Counted from the first letter of the stretch, positions 20,183-36,650 are shown. The stretch is 64,000 bases of DNA from Deltaproteobacteria bacterium IMCC39146 (GCA_030005635.1 JARUHP010000009.1:79371-143370), one strand, 5' to 3'. Program-made: numbers and translations. Notes: generated by a model from the sequence alone, not told the origin.

Positions 20183-22261
20183 TTAACCCTTAGTTTTACT
20201 GATAATCTCTTCAGCAATCGCCTTGGGAACCTGATCATAATGATCGAAAGTCATGGTGTATGTCGCACGGCCCTGAGTCGAACTGCGCAGATCGGTCGAA
20301 TAACCAAACATGCTGGACAGTGGCACGTGAGCATTAACAACCTGCGCCCCACCCCGTGTTTCCATGCCAGAGACACGACCACGGCGGCTGCTTAAATCGC
20401 CCATAACTTCGCCGAGGTATTCCTCGGGGGCAACAACCTCGACAGCCATAATCGGCTCAAGGAGAACGGGCTTGGCTTTGGCAGCACCTTCCTTGAGGCC
20501 CATAGAGCCGGCAATTGTGAAGGCCATCTCATTTGAGTCAACATCATGGTAGGAGCCGTCGTAACATGTAACGCGCAGGTCAACCAACGGGAAGCCCGCT
20601 ATGATGCCGTTTTTAGCGGCCTTCTCAGCACCATTACCAACCGAAGAAATGTACTCTTTGGGAATAACACCGCCTTTGATTGCATCGACATACACGAAGC
20701 CACTACCAGGCTCACCGGGCTCAAGACGCAACCAACAATCACCGTACTGACCACGACCACCGGACTGACGAACGAATTTACCCTGCGCTTCAACGGTCTT
20801 GGTGATCGACTCACGATAGGCAACCTGAGGAGCGCCGATATTAGCTTCAACCTTGAACTCACGCTTCATACGGTCGACGATGATCTCTAGATGCAACTCG
20901 CCCATGCCGGAGATGATGACCTGACCAGTCTCCTGGTCAGTCTTAACGCGCAAAGAAGGGTCTTCCTGAACTAACTTTCCGAGAGCAGTACCCATCTTTT
21001 CCTGGTCGCTCTTGGTCTTTGGCTCAATCGCGATATGGATAACTGGCTCTGGAAACTCCATTGACTCAAGAATACAAGGAGTCTTGGGATCACAGAGAGT
21101 ATCGCCAGTTGTGGTATATTTCAAACCAACAGCGGCAGCAATATCACCTGCGTAAACTGCTTTGATCTCCTCACGCTTATTTGCATGCATCTTCAAGATG
21201 CGACCGAAGCGCTCCTTCTTGCCCTTGGTAGCATTTACGATATGGGCACCAGCTTCAGCAACACCCGAATAAACGCGGAAGAAGGTCAACTGGCCAACGA
21301 AAGGGTCCGTCATTACCTTAAAGGCCAAGGCTGCAAAGGGCGCACTGTCATCAGCAGAGCGAGTTACTTCAGCACCGGTATGAGGATCGACACCAGGCAT
21401 AGGCTTAACATCAAGAGGAGAAGGCATGTAGTCAATGACAGCATCAAGCAGAGTCTGAACACCCTTGTTCTTAAAGGCTGTACCGCACAAAACGGGATTG
21501 ATCTGCAACGCCATGGTCGCATTACGAATTCCGGACTTAACCTCTTCGATAGTGAGCTCTTCACCAGCCAGATACTTCTCCATCAACACTTCATCAATGG
21601 AACTGATCTCTTCAAGCATAACTTCGCGAGCGGTTTCGGCTTCATCCAGCAGTTCCGCTGGAATCTCCATAACTTCGTAGTTGGCTCCCATCGCCTCGTT
21701 TTCCCAGATAATCGCTTTCATCTGAACGAGGTCAATAACGCCGCGGAAGAGGTCTTCTGCACCAATAGGCAGTTGAATCGGAATAGGATTTGCGCCAAGA
21801 CGGTCGCGTATCATCTCTACGCCACGGCTAAAATCGGCGCCGACACGGTCCATCTTGTTAATAAAGACCATACGCGGGACGCCATACTTGTCAGCCTGAC
21901 GCCAGACTGTTTCAGACTGAGGCTCTACGCCTCCGACTGAACAGAAGACAGCAACAGAACCGTCCAGGACCTTCAAGGAACGCTCAACTTCAATGGTAAA
22001 ATCTACATGACCAGGGGTATCTATAATATTGACTCGGTGTTCATTCCAGAAGCAAGTAGTTGCAGCCGAGGTGATAGTAATACCACGCTCCTGCTCCTGC
22101 TCCATCCAATCCATAGTGGCAGCGCCATCATGAACTTCACCGATTTTGTGGGAAACGCCAGTGTAGTAAAGAATACGCTCGGTAGTTGTAGTTTTACCTG
22201 CATCAATATGAGCCATGATGCCGATATTACGTGTTTTTTCAAGTGATACTTTGCGAGCCAC
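20183..22261 (-). CDS. fusA: Elongation factor G
   Basis: EF-G drives ribosomal translocation and, with RRF, ribosome recycling. The 692-residue protein has [23 protein letters not shown] and [10 protein letters not shown] in the G domain, and domain IV with [16 protein letters not shown]. The start codon is GTG 22261 with a GGAGGA site 9-11 bases upstream. It lies between rpsG (17 bp) and tuf1. Only one EF-G gene is in the window; a second paralogue elsewhere is possible. Confidence 0.98.
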   Translation of the reverse strand: MARKVSLEKTRNIGIMAHIDAGKTTTTERILYYTGVSHKIGEVHDGAATMDWMEQEQERGITITSAATTCFWNEHRVNIIDTPGHVDFTIEVERSLKVLDGSVAVFCSVGGVEPQSETVWRQADKYGVPRMVFINKMDRVGADFSRGVEMIRDRLGANPIPIQLPIGAEDLFRGVIDLVQMKAIIWENEAMGANYEVMEIPAELLDEAETAREVMLEEISSIDEVLMEKYLAGEELTIEEVKSGIRNATMALQINPVLCGTAFKNKGVQTLLDAVIDYMPSPLDVKPMPGVDPHTGAEVTRSADDSAPFAALAFKVMTDPFVGQLTFFRVYSGVAEAGAHIVNATKGKKERFGRILKMHANKREEIKAVYAGDIAAAVGLKYTTTGDTLCDPKTPCILESMEFPEPVIHIAIEPKTKSDQEKMGTALGKLVQEDPSLRVKTDQETGQVIISGMGELHLEIIVDRMKREFKVEANIGAPQVAYRESITKTVEAQGKFVRQSGGRGQYGDCWLRLEPGEPGSGFVYVDAIKGGVIPKEYISSVGNGAEKAAKNGIIAGFPLVDLRVTCYDGSYHDVDSNEMAFTIAGSMGLKEGAAKAKPVLLEPIMAVEVVAPEEYLGEVMGDLSSRRGRVSGMETRGGAQVVNAHVPLSSMFGYSTDLRSSTQGRATYTMTFDHYDQVPKAIAEEIISKTKG

Positions 22262-22278
22262 AGCAGTAAATCCTCCGC

Positions 22279-22749
22279 CTACCAGCGATAATGAGCGAAG
22301 GCTTTATTAGCTTCGGCCATGCGATGAGTGTCTTCACGTTTCTTAACCGTGGCACCACGGTTACCGGCTGCATCCATAAACTCAGCAGCAAGGCGCTCCT
22401 CCATGGTCTTTTCACCACGGCTGCGGGCAAAACCAACAATCCAACGGATTGCCAGGGCATTGCGACGCTCAGGACGAACCTCAACCGGAACCTGGTAAGT
22501 CGAACCACCAACGCGGCGGGACTTGACTTCAACAACCGGACGAACGTTTTCAATAGCTTTCTTGAAAACCTCTACCGGCTCATCACCAGCACGCTCCTTG
22601 ATCAGGTCGAAAGCACCGTAAACAATACTTTCTGCAGTACTCTTCTTGCCACCAATCATCAAAGCATTGACGAACTTAGCTACCAGTCGGTCGTGAAACT
22701 TTGGATCAGGCAGGATAACCCGCTTGGCTACTTCTCTTCTTCTCGGCAT
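22279..22749 (-). CDS. rpsG: 30S ribosomal protein S7
   Basis: S7 nucleates assembly of the small-subunit head and in E. coli represses the str operon. The 156-residue protein has [20 protein letters not shown], then [20 protein letters not shown] and a short C-terminus ending KAFAHYRW. It lies 23 bp after rpsL and 17 bp before fusA. Confidence 0.97.
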   Translation of the reverse strand: MPRRREVAKRVILPDPKFHDRLVAKFVNALMIGGKKSTAESIVYGAFDLIKERAGDEPVEVFKKAIENVRPVVEVKSRRVGGSTYQVPVEVRPERRNALAIRWIVGFARSRGEKTMEERLAAEFMDAAGNRGATVKKREDTHRMAEANKAFAHYRW

Positions 22750-22772
22750 AACGTCCTCTTGGTATCTCTAAA

Positions 22773-23144
22773 TTACTTGGGCCGCTTGGCACCGTACTTG
22801 GAACGAGACTTCTTGCGATCCTTAACCCCTGCGAGGTCAAGAGCTCCACGGACGATCGTATAACGAACGCCTGGAAGGTCTTTTACTCGGCCACCACGTA
22901 CCAGGACAACAGAGTGTTCCTGAAGATTATGGCCCACACCAGGGATGTAGGAGGTAACAACCATTCCGTTAGTCAGGCGCACACGAGCAACTTTACGAAG
23001 CGCAGAGTTCGGCTTCTTCGGAGTCGTAGTGTACACACGAGTACAGACACCGCGCTTCTGAGGGTTACCCTGAAGCCCAGGTGTTGTTGACTTGTCTTGC
23101 TTTTTCTCACGACCTATACGGATCAATTGATTGATCGTCGGCAT
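22773..23144 (-). CDS. rpsL: 30S ribosomal protein S12
   Basis: S12 monitors codon-anticodon pairing at the decoding centre. From ATG 23144 it has 123 residues: [20 protein letters not shown], the streptomycin-site loop [16 protein letters not shown] with the wild-type lysine, and [16 protein letters not shown]. The frame is open further up, but the GGGAGTG site before this ATG and family length fix the start. It is the first gene after the promoter at 23217-23245. Confidence 0.96.
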   Translation of the reverse strand: MPTINQLIRIGREKKQDKSTTPGLQGNPQKRGVCTRVYTTTPKKPNSALRKVARVRLTNGMVVTSYIPGVGHNLQEHSVVLVRGGRVKDLPGVRYTIVRGALDLAGVKDRKKSRSKYGAKRPK

Positions 23145-23205
23145 AGAATCACTCCCGATTTTTTGCGTATTCAAAGCGTTAAAAGAACAGATTTTCTCAG
23201 AGGAG

Positions 23206-23232
23206 AAAACCCGCTGAATCTAACAAAGCGGG
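23206..23232 (-). terminator. Candidate rpoC terminator hairpin overlapping the rpsL promoter
   Basis: On the minus strand CCCGCT (23227-23232) and AGCGGG (23210-23215) form a 6-bp stem with an 11-base loop, followed by TTTT. It lies 60 bp past the rpoC stop. The loop contains the -10 box of the next promoter. The stem is short, so this may only partly terminate. Confidence 0.45.
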
Positions 23233-23245
23233 CCTCGCCTGTCAA
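23217..23245 (-). promoter_or_regulatory. Strong sigma70-type promoter for the rpsL-S10-spc-alpha transcript
   Basis: A consensus -35 TTGACA (23240-23245), a 17-bp spacer and -10 TAGATT (23217-23222) lie about 75 bp upstream of rpsL. No comparably good promoter was seen in the short gaps downstream, so it may drive everything to rplQ, roughly 19 kb. Confidence 0.75.
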
Positions 23246-23290
23246 GCCTTTTTAAAGCAATCTACTATTTTTTATTTCGAGCCGAAAAAT

Positions 23291-26200
23291 CTAATCGATA
23301 TCAGCATCTTCGACTTCTTCAGCGGGTGCTTCAACGACCATTTCTGCGAGTTCCGCCTCATAATTCTCAGCGTCCTCATCGATTTCCTCGACAACAGGGA
23401 GCCGCTCTTCCGGTTCCTCAATCAGGAGATTTGCGCTGCGGTACTTAATAACGCCAGTGCCGGCCGGAATCAGTCGGCCCATGATGACGTTCTCTTTCAG
23501 GCCACGCAGGTAGTCGACCTTACCTTCAATCGAAGCCTGCGTGAGGACCTTGGTCGTCTCCTGAAAGGACGCTGCCGATATAAACGACTCTGTCGACAGG
23601 GAGGCCTTGGTAATGCCGAGCATGAGTGGTTCACCGACGGCAGGCTGACCGCCCTCAGCAAGCACCTTCTGGTTTTCGACATCGAACTGCCAACGCTCCA
23701 CCGAATCATCGGCCAGGAAGCGCGTGTTACCAACAGACTTGATCTTGACGCGACGTAGCATCTGACGAACGATAACTTCAATATGCTTGTCGTTGATCTT
23801 GACGCCCTGCAGACGATAAACTTCCTGGACCTCATCAACCAGGTACTTGGCCAATTCTTTCTCGCCAAGGACCCGCAAGATGTCATGTGGGTTACTTGAG
23901 CCGTCCATCAGGGACTCACCTGCACGCACGAAGTCTCCTTCATGTACGCTGATGTGCTTGCCTTTTGGAATCAGGTACTCTTTAGGCTCACCCACCTCAG
24001 GAGTCACCACGACCTTGCGCTTACCCTTGGAATCCTTGCCGAAGGCAACGACACCGTCAATCTCGGTAATCACGGCGAACTCTTTTGGCTTACGCGCTTC
24101 GAAGAGTTCAGCAACACGAGGCAGACCACCAGTGATGTCCTTGGTCTTGGTGGTTTCGCGAGGGATATTGGCGAGAATGTCACCAGCCTTAACCTCGGCA
24201 TCTTCCTGAATCAGGATATTAGCGCCAACCGGCATCATACAACGTTGCGCGGTTTTATTGTTCTCGTCTTTGATCGAGACGCGAGGACGCTTGTCAGCAG
24301 ACTTGGTTTCGATAACAACCTTACGGGAAAGACCCGTAACATCGTCAACCTGCTCCTCGACAGTAAGACCTTCAACCATGTCGCCGAAGCGAACCTTACC
24401 GGCAGCTTCCGAAAGAATCGGCATGGTGAAGGGGTCCCATTCAGAAACAACCAACCCTTTGGTTACAGCGTCGCCCTCATTGATCATTAAGCGAGCACCG
24501 TAAACCACACCGTAACGCTCACGTTCACGGCCGGTCTCATCGACCACAGCAACCTCAGCGTTACGGTTCATAACGACGAGGCGACCTTCGCTATTCGTGG
24601 CTGTCGTCAAGTTGATAAACTTGAGGGTACCTTCTGTACGAGCCTCAAGTGCAGTCTGCTCTGCCTGACGTGATGCAGTACCACCGATATGGAAGGTACG
24701 CATAGTCAACTGGGTTCCCGGCTCACCGATCGACTGAGCAGCGATAACACCGACAGCCTCGCCGAGGTTAACGACATGGCCACGAGCCAGGTCACGCCCA
24801 TAACAGGAAGCACAGATACCACGACGGCTCTGACAGGTAAGAACCGAACGAATCTTGATCTTCTCGATGCCGGCCTCTTCAATCTTCAGGACCAGGGCCT
24901 CATCAATGGACTGGTTGTCCTCGACAAGCACTTCATCCGTAACCGGGTCAACAATATCCTCAAGAGCAGTACGGCCAAGGATACGATCACCCAAGGGCTC
25001 GATAACTTCACCGCCCTCAATCAGGGAACTTACGTTGATACCGTCCAGAGTGCCGCAATCGTCTTCCATAATGATTGCGTCCTGAGCAACGTCAACCAGG
25101 CGACGTGTGAGGTAACCCGAGTTAGCGGTCTTGAGCGCTGTATCGGCCAGACCTTTACGAGCACCATGAGTCGAGATGAAGTACTGCAGAACCGTGAGAC
25201 CTTCACGGAAGTTTGCAGTGATCGGCGTTTCTATAATCGAGCCGTCGGGCTTGGCCATCAGGCCACGCATGCCGGCCAGCTGACGAATCTGCTGGTGACT
25301 ACCACGAGCACCGGAATCGGCCATCATGTGAATCGGGTTGAAAGAAGGAACTTTAACCTCTTCGCCTTGCGGAGAGGTTACTGTCTCGACCGCCAGTTTG
25401 GAAAGCATCGTCTGGGCGATATCTTCAGTACACTTGGCCCAGATATCGATAACCTTATTGTAACGCTCACCGTCGGTGATCAGACCTTCAGTGTACTGGC
25501 CTTGTATTTCTGTCACTTCATTAACAGCAGCCGAAAGATACTTCTCTTTGTCCTCGGGGATCACCATATTATCAAGGCAGATGGAAACACCTGCGATCGA
25601 CGAGAACTTAAAACCTGTCTCCTTAAGCTTATCAGCCAGGATAACAGTCTCTTTGTTTCCAGCGAAACGGAAGCACAGGTCGATAAGCTCGCCAACCTGC
25701 TTCTTGTTCATAACCAGGTTGACAGCCGAAAACGGAATCGATGCATGCACAACTTCGCGCAACAAAATCCGGCCAACTGTGGTTTCAACAATTTCCGGTT
25801 TTTCACCAGCGACAGGCTCGATACGAACCTTGATCTTGGCCTGCAGATCGACCTCTGTAGCGTCGTAAGCCATACGGACCTCTTCCGGAGAAGAGAAAAC
25901 CATATTTTCGCCCTTGGCAAAAACACGCTCGCGGGTCATGTAGTAGAGACCGAGGACCATATCCTGTGACGGCACGATAATTGGCTTACCGTGTGCTGGA
26001 GACAGAATATTGTTCGTCGACATCATTAGAATGCGAGTCTCAACCTGGCTCTCTACCGAAAGCGGCAGATGGACGGCCATCTGGTCACCGTCAAAGTCGG
26101 CGTTAAAAGCAGTACAGACCAATGGGTGCAGCTGGATCGCCTTGCCTTCGATAAGAACAGGCTCGAAAGCCTGGATGCCGAGACGGTGAAGGGTCGGTGC

Positions 26201-27505
26201 ACGGTTGAGCATGACCGGGTGTTCCTTGATAACTTCTTCAAGGACGTCCCAAACTTCGGGGCGCTCGCGTTCGACCAGCTTCTTGGCACTCTTGATCGTG
26301 GTGCAAAAGCCACGTTCTTCGAGCTTGTTGTAAATAAAGGGTTTGAACAGCTCAAGCGCCATCTTCTTAGGCAGACCACATTGGTGTAGCCTTAGCTCAG
26401 GGCCAACGACAATAACTGAACGACCAGAGTAGTCAACACGCTTACCGAGCAGGTTCTGGCGGAATCGGCCGCCTTTACCTTTGAGCATGTCCGAAAGTGA
26501 CTTGAGCGGACGTTTGTTAGGACCGGTAATTGCGCGGCCACGACGGCCATTATCAAAAAGCGCGTCAACCGATTCCTGCAACATACGCTTCTCGTTGCGG
26601 ATAATAACCTCGGGAGCACGCAGTTCCATCAAGCGCTTGAGGCGATTGTTGCGGTTAATGACACGACGGTAAAGGTCGTTAAGGTCAGATGTGGCAAAAC
26701 GTCCACCATCGAGAGGAACCAGAGGGCGCAATTCCGGCGGCAGGACGGGGATGGTTTCAAGAATCATCCATTCCGGGAGGTTGCCGCTGTTAATAAAGGC
26801 GTCAGCAACCTTGAGGCGCTTAGCCACCTTCTTACGTTTGGCTTCGCTGGTCGCTTCGATCATCTCGTCGCGTAATTCTGCAGTAACCCCCGCTAGCCCC
26901 TCACCGTACTTGTCCCGGTCTTTTGGCTGAAGTTCGCTAAGTAACTCGCGAACAGCTTCAGCGCCCATGCCAACAGTAAATTGGCCGGCGTGCTCTTCCA
27001 TCGCTTCGCGATATTTCTCTTCAGAGAGGATCTGGCCATCGTCAAGATCGCTTTCACCTTTATCAAGAACTATATATGCCTCGAAATAGAGAATACGCTC
27101 AAGCTCTTTCAGGGTCAGGTCGAGCATAGTTGCAATCCGACTCGGCAGAGACTTGAGGAACCAGATGTGTGCAACAGGGCAGGCCAGGTCAATGTGACCG
27201 AGACGCTCACGACGAACCTTGCTCGGAATGACCTCGACTCCACATTTTTCACAGACGATGCCACGGTGCTTCATGCGCTTGTATTTGCCGCAGTTACACT
27301 CGTAGTCTTTGGTTGGACCAAAGATTTTGGCGCAGAAGAGACCGTCACGCTCCGGCTTGAATGTCCGGTAGTTGATCGTTTCAGGCTTCTTAACTTCACC
27401 AAAAGAACGCTCGCGTATCTTTTCGGGAGAAGAGATAGAGAGACGAATTGAGTTAAAATTGAGAGGGTCTTTCGGCCGCTCAAATAGGCTGTATATATCT
27501 TCCAA
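23291..27505 (-). CDS. rpoC: DNA-directed RNA polymerase subunit beta'
   Basis: Beta' forms the clamp and holds the catalytic magnesium. The 1404-residue protein has the N-terminal zinc site ([20 protein letters not shown]), the active-site [14 protein letters not shown] and the second zinc site [19 protein letters not shown]. It ends in an acidic tail ([13 protein letters not shown]), a composition shared with the L17 tail. The start is TTG 27505, set by AGGAGGAT just upstream. It lies 40 bp after rpoB. Confidence 0.98.
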   Translation of the reverse strand: MEDIYSLFERPKDPLNFNSIRLSISSPEKIRERSFGEVKKPETINYRTFKPERDGLFCAKIFGPTKDYECNCGKYKRMKHRGIVCEKCGVEVIPSKVRRERLGHIDLACPVAHIWFLKSLPSRIATMLDLTLKELERILYFEAYIVLDKGESDLDDGQILSEEKYREAMEEHAGQFTVGMGAEAVRELLSELQPKDRDKYGEGLAGVTAELRDEMIEATSEAKRKKVAKRLKVADAFINSGNLPEWMILETIPVLPPELRPLVPLDGGRFATSDLNDLYRRVINRNNRLKRLMELRAPEVIIRNEKRMLQESVDALFDNGRRGRAITGPNKRPLKSLSDMLKGKGGRFRQNLLGKRVDYSGRSVIVVGPELRLHQCGLPKKMALELFKPFIYNKLEERGFCTTIKSAKKLVERERPEVWDVLEEVIKEHPVMLNRAPTLHRLGIQAFEPVLIEGKAIQLHPLVCTAFNADFDGDQMAVHLPLSVESQVETRILMMSTNNILSPAHGKPIIVPSQDMVLGLYYMTRERVFAKGENMVFSSPEEVRMAYDATEVDLQAKIKVRIEPVAGEKPEIVETTVGRILLREVVHASIPFSAVNLVMNKKQVGELIDLCFRFAGNKETVILADKLKETGFKFSSIAGVSICLDNMVIPEDKEKYLSAAVNEVTEIQGQYTEGLITDGERYNKVIDIWAKCTEDIAQTMLSKLAVETVTSPQGEEVKVPSFNPIHMMADSGARGSHQQIRQLAGMRGLMAKPDGSIIETPITANFREGLTVLQYFISTHGARKGLADTALKTANSGYLTRRLVDVAQDAIIMEDDCGTLDGINVSSLIEGGEVIEPLGDRILGRTALEDIVDPVTDEVLVEDNQSIDEALVLKIEEAGIEKIKIRSVLTCQSRRGICASCYGRDLARGHVVNLGEAVGVIAAQSIGEPGTQLTMRTFHIGGTASRQAEQTALEARTEGTLKFINLTTATNSEGRLVVMNRNAEVAVVDETGRERERYGVVYGARLMINEGDAVTKGLVVSEWDPFTMPILSEAAGKVRFGDMVEGLTVEEQVDDVTGLSRKVVIETKSADKRPRVSIKDENNKTAQRCMMPVGANILIQEDAEVKAGDILANIPRETTKTKDITGGLPRVAELFEARKPKEFAVITEIDGVVAFGKDSKGKRKVVVTPEVGEPKEYLIPKGKHISVHEGDFVRAGESLMDGSSNPHDILRVLGEKELAKYLVDEVQEVYRLQGVKINDKHIEVIVRQMLRRVKIKSVGNTRFLADDSVERWQFDVENQKVLAEGGQPAVGEPLMLGITKASLSTESFISAASFQETTKVLTQASIEGKVDYLRGLKENVIMGRLIPAGTGVIKYRSANLLIEEPEERLPVVEEIDEDAENYEAELAEMVVEAPAEEVEDADID

Positions 27506-27545
27506 GACACATCCTCCTTCTCAGGATGAGGGGTTCGCTACAGTA

Positions 27546-31739
<4,194 letters not shown>

Positions 31740-31770
31740 GGTGTCTCCTTCTAGCTAACTGAATGTATAA

Positions 31771-31801
31771 TAGCCAAGGCCGCACAAGGCGACCTTGGCT
31801 A
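31771..31801 (-). promoter_or_regulatory. Stable hairpin between rplL and rpoB
   Basis: A 9-bp perfect stem (31771-31779 with 31793-31801, TAGCCAAGG/CCTTGGCTA) lies 25 bp past the rplL stop end and before rpoB. There is no U-run after it. In E. coli the same spacer holds a partial terminator and an RNase III processing site that lower rpoBC relative to rplL; this hairpin may do the same. Confidence 0.6.
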
Positions 31802-31826
31802 GGACGTGATTATCCGAGGCAGGCTA

Positions 31827-32207
31827 CTATTTGAGCTCCACGCTTGCGCCAGCTTCTTCGAGCTGCGTCTTGATGCCCTCGGCTTCTTCTTTGGAAGCGC
31901 CCTCTTTAACAGTGTTAGGTGCGCCGTCGACCATGTCTTTTGCTTCTTTCAAGCCCAGACCAGTGATTGCACGGACAACCTTGATAACATTGATTTTCTT
32001 CTCGCCAATGGCGGTGAGGACAACGTCAAACTCGGTCTTCTCTTCAGCAGCAGCTTCGCCAGCAGCAGGACCGGCAGCAGCAACAGCCACAGGGGCAGCA
32101 GCAGAAACGCCGAAGACTTCTTCCATTTCCTTGACCATCTCAGAAAGTTCCAGGACGCTCATTTGCTTAACGAATTCAATTACTTGTTCTTTTGTGATAT
32201 CAGCCAT
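31827..32207 (-). CDS. rplL: 50S ribosomal protein L7/L12
   Basis: L7/L12 forms the flexible stalk that recruits translation factors. The 126-residue protein has an N-terminal dimerisation helix region ([20 protein letters not shown]), an Ala/Gly/Pro-rich hinge and the factor-binding C-terminal domain ([20 protein letters not shown]). It lies 69 bp after rplJ; the hairpin downstream may explain excess over rpoB. Confidence 0.97.
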   Translation of the reverse strand: MADITKEQVIEFVKQMSVLELSEMVKEMEEVFGVSAAAPVAVAAAGPAAGEAAAEEKTEFDVVLTAIGEKKINVIKVVRAITGLGLKEAKDMVDGAPNTVKEGASKEEAEGIKTQLEEAGASVELK

Positions 32208-32276
32208 TGTTCTAAATCCTCCGTAATTCTTTATCTGATTAAGTTATTAATTTGTATTCGGTTAGCCGGAGAAAAC

Positions 32277-32798
32277 TCAGGCTGCGTCTTTTTGGTCTTT
32301 AATTGCCGACAGAGCCTGTACAAATGTACGAGGCACAGCAGCCATAACGCCAACAAAGTTGGTCGCCGGGGCGCTCATGGAACTCAGCATCATGGCCAGC
32401 AGTTGTTCACGGCTTGGCAATTCAGCCAAAGCCTGAATGTCTGCGATAGCCAACAGCTTGCCATCGAGCATGCCTGCCTTAAGTTCGAAAGCTTCGTTCT
32501 TCTTGGCAAACTCCACCAATGCTTTAGCTGGTGCCACCGGATCATCATTCACCAGGGCAATGGATGTCGGGCCGCTCAGGTACTCTACCAGACATGCTGA
32601 CGCTGTATCCTTTGAAGCCAGACGTAGCAGAGTGTTCTTAACCACGCGGTACTCGACTCCAGCGTCACGGAGTTTATTCCGCAAGTCGTTTGCCTGATCA
32701 ACGTCAAGACCACGATAGTCAGCCAGGAAAGCTGCTTTAGCTTCCTTGAGTTTAACCGAGAATTCCGCGATTAGAGCTTCTTTGCTTTGCTTATTCAA
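32277..32798 (-). CDS. rplJ: 50S ribosomal protein L10
   Basis: L10 is the base of the stalk that binds L7/L12 dimers and, as the L10-L12 complex, usually represses its own mRNA leader. The 173-residue protein starts [20 protein letters not shown] with [19 protein letters not shown]. The start is TTG 32798 with AAAGGAGGAGA upstream. The 214-bp leader before it carries attenuator-like structure. Confidence 0.96.
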   Translation of the reverse strand: MNKQSKEALIAEFSVKLKEAKAAFLADYRGLDVDQANDLRNKLRDAGVEYRVVKNTLLRLASKDTASACLVEYLSGPTSIALVNDDPVAPAKALVEFAKKNEAFELKAGMLDGKLLAIADIQALAELPSREQLLAMMLSSMSAPATNFVGVMAAVPRTFVQALSAIKDQKDAA

Positions 32799-32809
32799 TG
32801 TCTCTCCTC

Positions 32810-33000
32810 CTTTCCTGTAGATTTCCGAGCTTTTGCAAGCTCTTCATCCTAGCCTTCAAGAAGGTGAAAAAGAGACTGATTGTCTCACACACCATCCATC
32901 TCGCCTCGGCAGGTGGCTATACCTTTAAACCGCTAGGTACCTGCTGTCTGTGGCCAGGAGTTGCTTTTATGCAACAAACGTAGCCATAAAAAGGCTACAG
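32810..33000 (-). ncRNA. L10 leader (autoregulatory mRNA leader of rplJL-rpoBC)
   Basis: The 214-bp rplA-rplJ spacer has no open frame of interest but is rich in RNA structure on the minus strand. It holds a hairpin GTAGCC/GGCTAC (about 32982-32999), a second GTTGC/GCAAC hairpin just after it, and a longer pairing GCAGGT/ACCTGC around 32910-32945. A terminator-like hairpin follows. This layout matches the known ribosomal L10 leader family that binds L10-L12. The family call is by position and structure; no covariance search was possible. Confidence 0.75.
32867..32886 (-). terminator. Attenuator hairpin in the rplJ leader
   Basis: On the minus strand GAGAC (32882-32886) pairs with GTCTC (32872-32876) across a 5-base loop and is followed by TTTTT (32867-32871). 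This is a small intrinsic terminator about 70 bp before the rplJ start, well placed for premature termination when L10-L12 binds the leader. Confidence 0.6.
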
Positions 33001-33012
33001 TATAACGCTATA

Positions 33013-33714
33013 TTATTTGACCAGTGCCTGCAGATCAGGCACGTCAACATTGACACCGGGGCCCATTGTTGAAGATATCGTAACCTTCTTCACATAGGTC
33101 CCTTTGGCAGTAGACGGCTTGGCTTTAAAAATCGCGTCCATCAAAGTAAGCAGATTGCCTTTAAGCTTGTCAGCGTCAAAGGAAGCCTTGCCGACCGGTG
33201 CATGGATGATACCCGCCTTTTCGACGCGATACTCAACCTTGCCGGACTTGGCTTCTTCAACGGCGCGGGACACCTCAAAGGTAACCGTACCAACCTTCGG
33301 ATTCGGCATCAGGCCACGAGGGCCGAGAAGCTTACCGATTTTACCGACGGTTCCCATCATATCAGGGGTAGCGATCGCGGTGTCAAAGTCGAACCAACCG
33401 CCCTTGATCTTGTCGACCAAGTCGTCACCGCCAACATGATCGGCGCCGGCGTTCTGAGCTTCCAGGGCTTTATCGCCCTTGGCAAAGACCAAAACACGGA
33501 TGGTCTTACCCAGACCATTCGGCAGAACAACGGCACCACGCACCATCTGATCTGCTTTACGGGGGTCAACACCGAGCTTGACTGATACGTCTACCGACTC
33601 GTCAAATTTGGCAAATGCCGTCTCTTTGACCAGAGCCAAGGCTTCGTCAACCTCGTAATTCTTGTTACGGTCGACTTTTTCCTTGGACGCTTTAATATGT
33701 TTTCCTGTTGCCAT
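33013..33714 (-). CDS. rplA: 50S ribosomal protein L1
   Basis: L1 forms the mobile stalk at the E site and can repress the L11 operon. The 233-residue protein has [20 protein letters not shown] and the signature [20 protein letters not shown]. It lies 32 bp after rplK and 214 bp before rplJ. Confidence 0.97.
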   Translation of the reverse strand: MATGKHIKASKEKVDRNKNYEVDEALALVKETAFAKFDESVDVSVKLGVDPRKADQMVRGAVVLPNGLGKTIRVLVFAKGDKALEAQNAGADHVGGDDLVDKIKGGWFDFDTAIATPDMMGTVGKIGKLLGPRGLMPNPKVGTVTFEVSRAVEEAKSGKVEYRVEKAGIIHAPVGKASFDADKLKGNLLTLMDAIFKAKPSTAKGTYVKKVTISSTMGPGVNVDVPDLQALVK

Positions 33715-33746
33715 TGTCTATATTCTCCGCATTCAGCGTGTAGTAA

Positions 33747-34172
33747 TTAAGCTTCAACCTCAAGACCCATGCTGCGGGCAGTTCCTTCGATGATACGCAT
33801 GGCGCCTTCAATGTTATATGCATTCAGGTCAGGCATCTTGAGTTTGGCAATTTCCTCAACCTGAGCCTTGGTAACTTTACCAACCTTGTCCTTGTTCGGC
33901 ACACCAGAACCCTTGGGGATTTTGGCAGCCTTCAGCAACAGAACCGCAGCAGGAGGGGTTTTGGTAATAAACGTAAAGGAGCGGTCAGCATAGACCGTAA
34001 TAATGACCGGAATAATCAGGCCTTCCTGATCCTGCGTTCTGGCATTATAAGCCTTGCAGAACTCCATGATGTTCACACCGTGCTGACCCAATGCAGGGCC
34101 GACTGGCGGTGAAGGGTTTGCCTTACCGGCAGCGATCTGCAACTTTATCTGTCCAACAACCTTTTTGGCCAT
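33747..34172 (-). CDS. rplK: 50S ribosomal protein L11
   Basis: L11 binds the GTPase-associated centre and is required for RelA activation in stringent control. The 141-residue protein has [20 protein letters not shown] and the thiostrepton-region prolines, ending [17 protein letters not shown]. It lies 36 bp after nusG. Confidence 0.97.
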   Translation of the reverse strand: MAKKVVGQIKLQIAAGKANPSPPVGPALGQHGVNIMEFCKAYNARTQDQEGLIIPVIITVYADRSFTFITKTPPAAVLLLKAAKIPKGSGVPNKDKVGKVTKAQVEEIAKLKMPDLNAYNIEGAMRIIEGTARSMGLEVEA

Positions 34173-34208
34173 GAAATGACTCCTTAAAAACTATATTCCA
34201 CCAGCGGT

Positions 34209-34745
34209 TCAGCTGGTCTTCTCAACCTGAATAAACTCGAGCTCAACGGGGGTTACACGGCCAAAAATACTGACCATAACCTTGAGCTTCGCCTTATCAG
34301 GCTTAACGTCTTCGACAATACCAGTGAAATTGAGGAACGGACCGTCGATAACCCGCACGGTTTCGCCAACCTCAAACTCGACTTTGGGCTTGGGCCGTTC
34401 TACGCCTTCTTCCATGCGCTTGGCAATCTTGGCCACTTCATCATCCGGGATCGGTGGAGGCGTTGTTCCACCGCCCACAAAACCGGTAACCTTTGGCGTA
34501 TCCTTTACGATATGCCAGGTCTCGCTGTTCAGCTCGACATGAACCAGGATATAGCCGGGGAAGAACTTACGGGTGGACGTTTTACGTTCACCATTCTTAA
34601 GCTCAACTACAGTCTCCGAGGGGATCAAAACCTCACCGAAAAACTCTTCCGCGCCTAAGGAGCGGATGCGTTCTTCAAGGTTGAGTTTGACCTTGTTCTC
34701 GTAACCCGAGTAAGTATGTACTCCGTACCACTTCTTCTCGCTCAT
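34209..34745 (-). CDS. nusG: Transcription termination/antitermination factor NusG
   Basis: NusG binds the polymerase clamp and links it to Rho or to S10 on the leading ribosome. From ATG 34745 it has 178 residues: [32 protein letters not shown], and the C-terminal KOW domain ([20 protein letters not shown]). The frame is open further up into secE, but the start is fixed by family length. It lies 16 bp after secE. Confidence 0.97.
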   Translation of the reverse strand: MSEKKWYGVHTYSGYENKVKLNLEERIRSLGAEEFFGEVLIPSETVVELKNGERKTSTRKFFPGYILVHVELNSETWHIVKDTPKVTGFVGGGTTPPPIPDDEVAKIAKRMEEGVERPKPKVEFEVGETVRVIDGPFLNFTGIVEDVKPDKAKLKVMVSIFGRVTPVELEFIQVEKTS

Positions 34746-34761
34746 GGATTCACCAGGTCTC

Positions 34762-34947
34762 TCAGTTGAGCAAGGTCTGAATCGCAGTCGACAACGCCGA
34801 ATCAACAATCCACAAGAAAACCGCAACCATCAGGACAAGCACAATGACAACCATCGTCGACCCATAAGTTTCCTTACGGGTTGGCCATGTGACCTTTTGC
34901 AGCTCCGCTTTGACCTGCTGGAGAAATTCGCCAACCTTGAAATTCAC
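34762..34947 (-). CDS. secE: Protein translocase subunit SecE
   Basis: SecE clamps SecY in the inner membrane. The 61-residue protein is the short single-span type: an amphipathic N-terminus (NFKVGEFLQQVKAELQKVTW), the conserved WPTRKET and one transmembrane helix (MVVIVLVLMVAVFLWIV). GTG 34947 is chosen because AGG lies 8 bases upstream; GTG 34953 is too close to that site. It lies 38 bp after tRNA-Trp. Confidence 0.94.
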   Translation of the reverse strand: MNFKVGEFLQQVKAELQKVTWPTRKETYGSTMVVIVLVLMVAVFLWIVDSALSTAIQTLLN

Positions 34948-34985
34948 TATCACAACCTATTAGTAGGATTATCGTTAAAGTTAAT

Positions 34986-35062
34986 TGGCAGGCCAGGTAG
35001 GATTCGAACCTACAACACCCGGTTTTGGAGACCGGTGCTCTAGCCATTAGAGCTACTGGCCT
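34986..35062 (-). tRNA. tRNA-Trp (CCA anticodon)
   Basis: A 77-nt cloverleaf has a 7-bp acceptor stem AGGCCAG/CTGGCCT, anticodon CCA in CTCCAAA, T-loop TTCGAAT and an encoded 3' CCA. It lies between rpmG and secE, the same place as in E. coli. Confidence 0.97.
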
Positions 35063-35098
35063 GCAACCTTAAACAATCTGACCCGCTAGCTGTCGGCG

Positions 35099-35248
35099 TT
35101 ACTTGGTCTCGCGATGGACCGTGTGCTTCCGGCAGAAACGGCAATACTTTTTGAACTCCAACTTATCAGGAGTACTCTTCTTGTTCTTGGTCGTCGTGTA
35201 GTTGCGCTGCTTACAGTCAGTACAACCAAGGGTCACGATATCACGCAT
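35099..35248 (-). CDS. rpmG: 50S ribosomal protein L33 (zinc-binding form)
   Basis: L33 is a small large-subunit protein. The 49-residue frame reads [20 protein letters not shown], then [20 protein letters not shown] and KHTVHRETK. Cys9, Cys12, Cys36 and Cys39 form a zinc ribbon (C+ type). It lies between tuf2 and tRNA-Trp, with a perfect 10-bp hairpin just before its ribosome site. Confidence 0.96.
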   Translation of the reverse strand: MRDIVTLGCTDCKQRNYTTTKNKKSTPDKLEFKKYCRFCRKHTVHRETK

Positions 35249-35260
35249 TGATTAATCCTC

Positions 35261-35288
35261 GGCGTCCTGCCCTCACGAGCAGGACGCC
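35261..35288 (-). promoter_or_regulatory. Perfect 10-bp hairpin between tuf2 and rpmG
   Basis: GGCGTCCTGC (35279-35288 on the minus strand) pairs with GCAGGACGCC (35261-35270) across an 8-base loop. The rpmG ribosome site GAGG follows directly and there is no U-run, so it is unlikely to be a simple terminator. It may be a processing or mRNA-stability element separating abundant tuf2 mRNA from rpmG. Confidence 0.7.
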
Positions 35289-35319
35289 TGATCTTGTAAA
35301 AATTCAGTTAAAAGCGATA

Positions 35320-36519
<1,200 letters not shown>

Positions 36520-36650
36520 TGCGTGATCCTCCCTCTTTGTCTTGTTCTTAAATAATGTTTCTTGTTTTTTTGCCAGCACGGTGACTGCTGGCCCCATTTT
36601 AAACGAAATCAAATACCGTTGGCCGTCTCGTTCCTTAACTGGCAACTCAA

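Noticed and set aside
36572..36592. Hairpin in the tRNA-Thr to tuf2 gap as a terminator
   Set aside because: The 7-bp stem is followed by A's, not U's, on the transcribed strand.
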